From Luteimonas mephitis DSM 12574 (GTDB taxonomy: Bacteria > Pseudomonadota > Gammaproteobacteria > Xanthomonadales > Xanthomonadaceae): 64,000 nt of DNA. The notes beneath the pieces are model-generated. The model was not told the origin of the DNA. It worked only from the letters and a program-made list of their open reading frames with translations, and searched no databases. The translations under genes were made by a program, and so were the position numbers. Shown here one piece after another: positions 58,056-64,000 of the stretch. Within the stretch, counting starts at the first letter, position 1. Each line of letters begins with the position of its first letter. Location: NCBI RefSeq assembly GCF_000422305.1, contig NZ_AULN01000013.1:1-64000 (forward strand), written 5' to 3'.

Positions 58056-60311
58056 TCAGTACCGCGCCTGCAGCGTCAGCCGGCTGAACGCCTTCACCCC
58101 GGTGACCTTGATGTAGTACGTGCCCGCCGCCGGGTTGGCGATGCGGATGGTCTCGCTGTTGCCGGGACGGCTGGAGCGGCCGTCGGCATCGCCCGCGGTC
58201 GGCACGCCGCCGCGCTTTGCCAGCAGGCTGACGTCGCCGCTGCCGCCGTAGGACAGGATGTTGAGCATCCGCGCGCCGGCCGGCACCTCGATCGCGAACA
58301 GCAGGTCCTCGCCCGCCGCGCCGGACAACCCGTTCACCGGCACCTTGTTCTCCAGCGGCGTCGCGTCGGGCGCCGAATCGTCGGCGGCGAACACGTGCAC
58401 GCCGGTGTTGCCGCCGAGCGCGAGCAGCCGGCCGTCGTCGAGCGCGGCCAGGCGCTGCACGCCCTGATGGCCGGTCGGCGTGAGGCCGACCTCGACGGGC
58501 TGGGTCGGGTCGGAGACGTCGAGCTCGTGCACGCCGTCGTTGTTGGCGTACCAGGCGCGGTCGCCGCGCTGCGCGACGTGCGAGTACGCGCCCGCGCCGC
58601 TGGCGCCGGTGGCGAAGCGCCCGACCACCGTCGGCGCCGCGGGATCGGCGATGTCGACCACCTGCATGCCGCCCTCGCAGGCCAGGTAGAGCAGCGAGAC
58701 GCCGCTGTCGATCGCCAGGTCGAAGCCCGCGCCGCAGCCGTCGTCCAGATGGGCGACCCGCACCGGCGCGGCGGGGTCGGCGATGTCGTAGACGCTCAAT
58801 CCGCCGGCGCTGCCGACTTCCTTGCCCTCGGCGATGTAGACGTGGCTGCCGTCGACCTTCAGCTGGTACGGCTGGCTGGTCAGCGCGCCCTGCCACACCA
58901 GGGTCGGCGCCGCGGGGTTGGAGATGTCGGCGACGCCGAACACGCCTTCGTTGGTCCACCTGGCGAGGTAGGCGTACTGGCCCTCGACGTCGAGCACGGC
59001 GGCGAACGGGAACTCCATCCGCCCGGTTTCCACCGGTGCGGCCGGGTTGGACAGGTCCACGCCCACCAGCCCGTAGCCCCATGCGGCCAGCCAGGCGGTG
59101 TCGCCGGCCATCGCCAGCTGCTCGAAGCTGCGCTTCTCGAAGCTCTTGGGCAGGTCGACCTCCAGGCGCGCCGTGGGCGCGAGCGTCTGCGCGTCGTTCA
59201 CCGTCAGGCCGTAGTTGGGCTGCAGCAGCACCAGGCGGCCGGCGTGCACCGCGACGTCGCGCGCGCCGATGCCGGCCGGCAGCCACGAGGTGGAGACGCG
59301 CGTGGGCGCCTGTGGCGACGACACGTCGATCGCCTGCAGCAGGTCGGTATCGGTCGGGATCAGCAGCAGGTTGCCGGCGCGCACCGCACGGCGCCCGGCG
59401 AATGCGTCGATGTCGAAGTGCCCGGCTGCAACGGGCGCATCGATGTCGGCGATGTTCCAGGCGTCCAGGCCCGGGCCCCAGCCGAACGTGTAGGCGTGAT
59501 CACCGACGTGCACGCCGGTGATCGCCGGCGGGATGTCGAGCCAGCCGCGCTTGCCCATCTGGCCGCTGGCATTGAGGTCGTACACGGTGAGCTGGTTGCC
59601 GGTGCCCAGCACGAAGCCCGGCTCCGGCGCGAGGCTGAAGTTGTCGAGGCCGTCGACGCCGTTGTCGGCGACCTGGACGGGCAGCTCCGGGTTGCTGGCG
59701 TCGTAGACGTCGAGCACCGTGCCGCCGAGCCAGTTGCGGCCGGTGCCGTAGATGGTGTGGCCGCTGGCGCTGATGCGCGAGTACTGCGTGGGCACGCTTT
59801 CGATGCCGGTGGCGGCGAACTGCGGCGCGGCCGGGTCGGCCAGGTCGGACACGAACACGCCGTGGTTGTTGTCGAACAGGTACAGGTGGTCGTTGGCGAC
59901 GACCAGGCCGAGCAGGAACTTGTCGTCGGCGGCGACGTAGTCCTCGGTCTGCCCCACCAGCGCCGGCCGGGCCGGGTCGGCCAGCGAATAGACCGCCACG
60001 CCGCTGCTGCCGTCGTAGCCGCGCCAGCTGGCGTAGAGGTGGTTGCCGTGGCGGGCCAGGCCGTTGATCGCGGCGTCGGCCGGACCGCTGGTGGCCACGC
60101 GCAGGGGCGCGGAGGGGTCGCTGTAGTCCCAGGTCGCGATCACGCGCCCGGTGGGAATGTAGACGCGGTCGCCGGCGACGACCGGATCGGCGGCCACGGC
60201 GCCGCCGCGCAGCAGCGACAGCGACAGCGGCGAGTCGGCGGCCTGCGCCTGCGGGGTGGCGGTCAGGACGAGGGCGGCGGCGAGGGCGCTGGCGAGCAGC
60301 TTGATGGCCAT
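58056..60311 (-). CDS. Secreted LVIVD-repeat beta-propeller with C-terminal PPC domain
   Basis: ATG 60311 gives MAIKLLASALAAALVLTATP and a signal peptide ending QAQAAD; 751 residues. About twelve LVIVD-type repeats are visible as D(I/V)(A/S)(D/N)PA(A/Q)P V..G, e.g. DLADPAAPQFAATGIESV, VADISNPAAPTLVWQGALT, VDIADPAAPTVVGRFATG. The C-terminal 90 residues form a pre-peptidase C-terminal domain: DLLFAIEVPAGARMLNILSY, SGDVSLLAKRGGVPTAGDAD and the final GTYYIKVTGVKAFSRLTLQA. PPC domains are common on type II secreted enzymes of Lysobacter-like bacteria. No catalytic domain was recognised. Confidence 0.88.
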   Translation of the reverse strand: MAIKLLASALAAALVLTATPQAQAADSPLSLSLLRGGAVAADPVVAGDRVYIPTGRVIATWDYSDPSAPLRVATSGPADAAINGLARHGNHLYASWRGYDGSSGVAVYSLADPARPALVGQTEDYVAADDKFLLGLVVANDHLYLFDNNHGVFVSDLADPAAPQFAATGIESVPTQYSRISASGHTIYGTGRNWLGGTVLDVYDASNPELPVQVADNGVDGLDNFSLAPEPGFVLGTGNQLTVYDLNASGQMGKRGWLDIPPAITGVHVGDHAYTFGWGPGLDAWNIADIDAPVAAGHFDIDAFAGRRAVRAGNLLLIPTDTDLLQAIDVSSPQAPTRVSTSWLPAGIGARDVAVHAGRLVLLQPNYGLTVNDAQTLAPTARLEVDLPKSFEKRSFEQLAMAGDTAWLAAWGYGLVGVDLSNPAAPVETGRMEFPFAAVLDVEGQYAYLARWTNEGVFGVADISNPAAPTLVWQGALTSQPYQLKVDGSHVYIAEGKEVGSAGGLSVYDIADPAAPVRVAHLDDGCGAGFDLAIDSGVSLLYLACEGGMQVVDIADPAAPTVVGRFATGASGAGAYSHVAQRGDRAWYANNDGVHELDVSDPTQPVEVGLTPTGHQGVQRLAALDDGRLLALGGNTGVHVFAADDSAPDATPLENKVPVNGLSGAAGEDLLFAIEVPAGARMLNILSYGGSGDVSLLAKRGGVPTAGDADGRSSRPGNSETIRIANPAAGTYYIKVTGVKAFSRLTLQARY

Positions 60312-60425
60312 GGTGCGTGCTCCTTGGAAGCAGGGGTCATGCCGGGACGGCGGGCGTCGCGGGTGTGGAAGGGACGGCGCGCCGCCATGCGGGGGCCGGG
60401 CGGCGCGGGTTCGGGAGCGGGCTCC

Positions 60426-60489
60426 CGGCGGCGCGGCCCCGGGCAGGCGGTCACGCAGCCCCCGGAACTTGGGCGGGGCCGCGCCGGCG
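60426..60489. terminator. Long GC hairpin between the CadC-like and propeller genes
   Basis: Left arm 60426-60441 (CGGCGGCGCGGCCCCG) and right arm 60473-60489 (GGGGCCGCGCCGGCG-containing) pair with one mismatch across 31 bases. No T-run. It could end the regulator transcript or act in the leader of the propeller gene. Confidence 0.4.
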
Positions 60490-60598
60490 GTCATTCCAAT
60501 GCGGTGACGATCGCTTGACGAACGCATGACCGCCGCCACGGCGCCCGTCGTGGCGGCGTGCCGACGGCGTGCCGGCGGGGCAAGGTTCGGCGCGACGG

Positions 60599-63064
60599 CT
60601 ACGGCGCGAGTGCGGACTGCGTCGCGGTTTCCGCCGCGGCGGGCGCGGCACGCTCGCCGGCCAGCGCCGCCGCGCGCGCCTGCGCGGCCTGCGCCTGCGG
60701 GCCCTGGCCCAGCCTGCGCAGCAGGCGCGCCTGCAGCGCGGCGAGGTCGAAATCCTCCCCCGCCCACGGGGCCGCGCGGCCGACCAGCGCGCTGGCTTCG
60801 TCGCTGCGGCCGCGTTCGAGCAGCCAGCCGGCATGGGCGACCACCACCGTGGCGACCTCGGCCGGAATCCCGCGCTGTTCGGCCAGCGCCAGCGCCGCCC
60901 GGTAGCCGGCGTCGGCCGCCGCCACGTCGCCGCGGGCGCGGCGGGCAACGGCGTGGACCAGCAGGTCCGGCAGGGTTTCGCCGAGCGCGGCATCGGCGGC
61001 CGCCGACACCGGCAGGTCCGCTGCCAGCGCGGCCTGCTCGCGGCGCAGCCGCAGCCAGGCACGCCTGCGCGGATCGCCCAGCGCCGGCCACGCGCGCAGG
61101 GCCGCGTCGGCCAGCGCCACCGCCCGCGCCGGGGCGCCGCCGCCCAGCGCCAGCTCGACCTGCAGCAGTTCGCGGCGGCCGTGTTCGCCGGGCTGGGACT
61201 GACCGGCTTCGGGCATCGCCAGCAGGCGGCCGGCCTCGCCCAGGCGCCCGGCTTCGATCAGCGCGTGCGCGCGGGTGAGCACCACGTCCGCGCGCTGCGA
61301 GGACGCGCGCAGCTTCGGCAGCAGGGCCCAGGCCCGCTCGCTCTCGGCCATCGCCTCGTCGTGCCGCAGCAGCTGCAGCAGCGCGACCACGCGCATGTTG
61401 CGGAAGGTGGACAGCTCGTTGATCGCGCCCATCGCCTCGAAGTCGCGCGCGGCGCGGTCCAGGTACGGCAGCGCCTGCGCCGGATGCCCGCGGTCGACCT
61501 CGAGCACGCCGAGGTTGGCGTCCACCCGGGCCACGGCCAGGGTGTCGCCGGCGCTGGCCAGCTGCATGCGCGCCTGGCCGAAGTCCGCCAGCGCGCGCTC
61601 GAACCGCTGCTGCAGCGCGTTGGCCACCGCGCGCCCGCTCAGGGCGATGCCCAGCTCGGCCGGCTGGGCGGTCTTGCCGACCACGGCGATGGCCTCGTCG
61701 TAGCTGCGCCGCGCCTCGTCCGCGCGGTCGAGCCGGATCAGCATCGCGCCGCGGGCGTTGAGCAGCTGCACGCGGAAGCGTGGATCGTCGCGCGCGTCGT
61801 CGCCCGCCAGCAGCGCGTCGAGCGTGGCCAGCCCGCGCTGGTACTGCCCGGCGCGGAAGTCCACGCGCGCCAGCTGGTAGCGCAGGCGCGGCTGCGCGCG
61901 CTGCAGCTCCGGCGCCGCGAGCAGGATCGCGCGCGCGGACTCGATCTGGTTGGCCAGCATCGCCGCGCGCGCGCGCTGCAGGCGTTCGGCCAGGGCCGGG
62001 GGATCGTCGTCGCCGGCGACCGCGTGGCCGCCCAGGGTCGCGGCCAGCCGCCCCGACGCCAGGCGCGCGGCCTGCAGCAGGTCGGCGTCGCGCGCCTGTG
62101 CCTTGTGCCCGGCGCCGCTCGCGTCGCTGGCCTGCAGCCGCACCTCCCAGTCGTCGCCGACGCGGACGGCATGGCTGCTGACGATCCAGTTCGCGCGCAT
62201 CGACCGGCGCAGCTGCCGCGGATCGGCATCGGGCTGCTGGTGCAGCACGCCGAGCGTGGTCTCGCTGGGCAGCACCGGCAGGCCGCTGCGCTGCAGGCGG
62301 TCGCCGATGAAATCCATCAGGCCCAGGCGCGCCCAGCTCGCGTCGCCGGGATCGCGCAGCTCGGCCGGCAACACCATGATCGCGCGCGGCGCAACGGCGT
62401 CGGCCGCGGCTGCGGGTGCCTGCGCTTCGTCCGCGCCGCGCTGCAGCCACCACGCCGCCGCGAGCGCGAGGCACGCGCAGGCCGCGGCGATCCACGACGA
62501 ACGCCTCGACAGGCGCCAGCGACGCGGGACGGCTGCGGTGGCCCGCGCCGCGGGCGATGCGGGGGGCGGCCGTGCCGGCGCGGCGGCGTCGATGGCCGCC
62601 GGCGGCGCCGGCTGCATTGCTTGCGCGGTGGCGCCTGGGTGCGCGGCGGGCGATCCGGCCGGCGCCGGCTGCGCGTCAGGGCGCGGTTCACCGGAATGGG
62701 GTTCATCGGAGCGCGGTTCGGCAACCGCCGCTTCGTCGGTTTCGACCGTCACCGGCGGCAGCCAGCGGAAGCCGAAGCGCGGCACCGTCCGGATCGACTT
62801 CTGCTCCTGGCCGTCGTCGCCGATCGCGCGCCGGCTGCGCAGCACCACCTGTGCCAGCTGCGCGTCGGACACGTTGGGCCGGCCGAACACCGCGTGCACC
62901 AGTTCGTCGCGGCTGACGGCGCGGTCGCGGTGCTCGATCAGGCAGCACAGGCACTCGAACACGCGCGCAGGCAGGGCCGTGGCAACGCCCTGGTGGCGCA
63001 GCTCGTGCTTGGGCAGGTCGAGGACGTATGCGCCGAAGCGATAGCGTGCGATCGTCATGGACAT
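60599..63064 (-). CDS. CadC/ToxR-like transmembrane regulator with TPR-like sensor part
   Basis: About 821 residues; ATG 63064 and 63058 are both possible. The N-terminus is a winged helix of the OmpR/CadC type: YVLDLPKHELRHQGVATALP, HRDRAVSRDELVHAVFG, and IRTVPRFGFRWLPPV. A Pro/Ala-rich linker leads to one transmembrane helix (SWIAAACACLALAAAWWL, about residue 190). The outside part of about 600 residues contains repeated helical pairs typical of TPR. This is the adenylate-cyclase-like/CadC family of one-component regulators. It precedes the propeller gene on the same strand and may control it. The 287-base gap contains no other gene. Confidence 0.86.
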   Translation of the reverse strand: MSMTIARYRFGAYVLDLPKHELRHQGVATALPARVFECLCCLIEHRDRAVSRDELVHAVFGRPNVSDAQLAQVVLRSRRAIGDDGQEQKSIRTVPRFGFRWLPPVTVETDEAAVAEPRSDEPHSGEPRPDAQPAPAGSPAAHPGATAQAMQPAPPAAIDAAAPARPPPASPAARATAAVPRRWRLSRRSSWIAAACACLALAAAWWLQRGADEAQAPAAAADAVAPRAIMVLPAELRDPGDASWARLGLMDFIGDRLQRSGLPVLPSETTLGVLHQQPDADPRQLRRSMRANWIVSSHAVRVGDDWEVRLQASDASGAGHKAQARDADLLQAARLASGRLAATLGGHAVAGDDDPPALAERLQRARAAMLANQIESARAILLAAPELQRAQPRLRYQLARVDFRAGQYQRGLATLDALLAGDDARDDPRFRVQLLNARGAMLIRLDRADEARRSYDEAIAVVGKTAQPAELGIALSGRAVANALQQRFERALADFGQARMQLASAGDTLAVARVDANLGVLEVDRGHPAQALPYLDRAARDFEAMGAINELSTFRNMRVVALLQLLRHDEAMAESERAWALLPKLRASSQRADVVLTRAHALIEAGRLGEAGRLLAMPEAGQSQPGEHGRRELLQVELALGGGAPARAVALADAALRAWPALGDPRRRAWLRLRREQAALAADLPVSAAADAALGETLPDLLVHAVARRARGDVAAADAGYRAALALAEQRGIPAEVATVVVAHAGWLLERGRSDEASALVGRAAPWAGEDFDLAALQARLLRRLGQGPQAQAAQARAAALAGERAAPAAAETATQSALAP

Positions 63065-63341
63065 CGGAAACGGGGGATGGCGCCATGATCGCGTATCCCG
63101 CCCGCGGGCACGAAGTACGCGCCCGTATCGTGGCCGGCGCCGCGCCGGATCACCGGCAGGCCGGACTACCTGCCGCGTTCGCCCGCCGGCTCACGGGCCC
63201 GGCTGCAGTGCCGGGACGCGGCGCGCAACGAAGGCGCGGGCAACGCAGCCGCCCCGCCGTCCTCGCTCCCTCCACGCTGAAGCGAACCCGCGTTGCGCGA
63301 CGCCGCAGGCGCCCGCAGCCGCGCCGATCGCAAGCCCGGAG

Positions 63342-63692
63342 CCTTGCGCGCAAGGGTCCGGGGCTTGCGCGCGAACGAAAAAGCGCCGACTGCCAACGAA
63401 AAACCTTTGCGCGCAAGGCTGCAGGGCCGGCCTTCCAACCGGATTGGCCCGCATTCCGACCGAAAAGCCCGCGGGCAAGTCCGCCGGACCCCGAAACGCG
63501 GCCCTCGCGACTCCAATCGCAAGCCGGGAACCCTTGCGCGCAAGGGTTTTTGGTCCGCGGTCCGTCCAAAACGGTCGGACGTCCAACCAATCCGGTCGGC
63601 GTTCCGACCTCCACGGTCGAAGCCCCGCACTTTCCGGCTTGCGCGCAAGGCCTGGACCCTTGCGCGCAAGCCCGGGAGCTTTGCGCGCAAGC
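63342..63692. repeat. Array of TTGCGCGCAA palindromes
   Basis: Six exact copies of the 10-base palindrome TTGCGCGCAA (at 63344, 63407, 63533, 63639, 63660, 63681) and one variant (63365) occur in 350 bases. Most have C or CC before and G or GG after, extending the palindrome to 12-16 bases. Frames across it give only Arg/Leu/Ala-rich shadows. Spacing is irregular (about 21 to 126 bases), and the interspersed sequences are unrelated. Confidence 0.82.
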
Positions 63693-63728
63693 TTCTCAAC
63701 CTCGCACATCGTTCTGGAGATTGTCCCT

Positions 63729-63898
63729 GGCACCTTTCGCGCCGTGACACCTTTCACGCCGCGGGCCTGAGGATTTCTAGCGAGCGCCTTCAAAGCAAGA
63801 CTGCTCCCATCGGAAGGTCTGGCGCTGGCAAGTGAACCCGACCCGTGTTTGGTTCCTGACACACCTTCCCTCGGGGCAAGTGAACCTGACCCGCTTGT
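63729..63898. repeat. Short direct repeats near the right end
   Basis: TGGCACCTTTCGCGCCG is followed directly by TGACACCTTTCACGCCG (about 63728-63761). GGCAAGTGAACC(C/T)GACCCG occurs twice (about 63827 and 63877). AAGTGAACCTGAC and GTTCCTGACACACC motifs resemble the flanks of REP-associated (Y1) transposase genes, but no such gene is in the window. Confidence 0.55.
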
Positions 63899-63905
63899 CC
63901 GCCAA

Positions 63906-63998
63906 CTATTGCGGAGCGAGCGGACATTCCACCCGACGGAACACGAGCTCCGCAGGCGTCTTCTGTGCAAGCACCACCAAGTCGTCATTCAGCCGCTT
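63906..63998 (-). CDS. 3' end of a gene continuing beyond the window
   Basis: A minus-strand frame is open from the right edge to TAG 63906 and reads KRLNDDLVVLAQKTPAELVF then RRVECPLAPQ. The composition looks like coding and its stop falls just before the repeat field. Too short to assign. About 31 codons are visible. Confidence 0.45.
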   Translation of the reverse strand, partial: KRLNDDLVVLAQKTPAELVFRRVECPLAPQ

Positions 63999-64000
63999 CA

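Noticed and set aside
58056..62495. 1479-codon single protein joining the propeller and upstream sequence
   Set aside because: The part before 60311 is antisense-like out-of-frame sequence over the CadC-like gene; a signal peptide begins exactly at ATG 60311.
63342..63692. CRISPR array
   Set aside because: The repeats are 10-16 bases, palindromic and irregularly spaced, with no cas genes; this does not fit CRISPR architecture.
63191..63988. 265-codon minus-strand frame over the palindrome array
   Set aside because: Repetitive LARKxPGLARK pattern arises from the palindromes themselves; no ribosome site and similar patterns appear in several frames.

Overview
The window is very GC-rich and densely coded, and everything points to a Gammaproteobacterium of the family Xanthomonadaceae (Lysobacter/Luteimonas-like). 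The pointers are a type IV secretion effector carrying the XVIPCD C-terminal domain of that order, many GTAGGAGCGGC-type REP palindromes, many lipoproteins and secreted peptidases, and frequent 4-base ATGA/GTGA/TTGA stop-start overlaps. No rRNA, tRNA, CRISPR array, transposase or integrase was seen. The calls rest on reading motifs by eye; no database search was run.

Layout. 0-2.4 kb: a partial lipoprotein (probable immunity protein) and an HExxH zinc-peptidase type IV effector. 2.4-6.1 kb, minus strand: a tightly overlapped operon of ParA-like ATPase, SixA phosphatase, YceI protein and phospholipase D lipoprotein. 6.3-11.6 kb: a MacB-like ABC transporter with three successive membrane fusion proteins. 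11.7-16.4 kb: an unknown lipoprotein, a class-3 lipase without signal peptide followed by an ankyrin lipoprotein, and a TPR-like secreted protein. 16.7-20.5 kb: a giant indolepyruvate ferredoxin oxidoreductase. 20.5-26.5 kb: an M61 peptidase, then ergothioneine genes egtB-egtD with a divergent EgtE-like PLP enzyme. 26.6-30.3 kb: an osmoprotectant ABC system with a fused binding-protein/permease, a DUF938 methyltransferase and a 2H-type protein. 30.4-34.2 kb: MrfA-like helicase and MrfB-like exonuclease. 34.2-38.6 kb: an I78 inhibitor, an RNase/barstar pair, small lipoproteins, a Gly/Ala/Ser-rich protein and folE. 38.9-49.6 kb: housekeeping enzymes (DUF885, DbpA, YdeI-like, MDR reductase, PLP decarboxylase, HtpG). 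49.6-52.1 kb: a B12-dependent MerR regulator divergent from fasciclin and DUF378 genes, bracketed by a duplicated htpG 3' end. 52.1-63.1 kb: a membrane protein, a methyltransferase, a DUF2167/membrane/J-protein cluster, a secreted LVIVD beta-propeller and a CadC-like regulator. 63.1-64 kb: a non-coding repeat field and the 3' end of an unknown gene.

Two themes stand out. First, four toxin-immunity-like arrangements occur in 37 kb: T4SS peptidase/lipoprotein, lipase/ankyrin lipoprotein, guanyl-type RNase/barstar, and a Gly/Ala/Ser-rich protein with a small lipoprotein. Second, dispersed palindromic repeats fill almost every gap and have in two places become part of coding sequence (indolepyruvate oxidoreductase and MrfB). 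The most unusual locus is the B12-photoreceptor-like regulator: it has an Arg in place of the conserved upper-face His, a triple TGTACAAC operator, and 85-base direct repeats of the htpG 3' end on either side.
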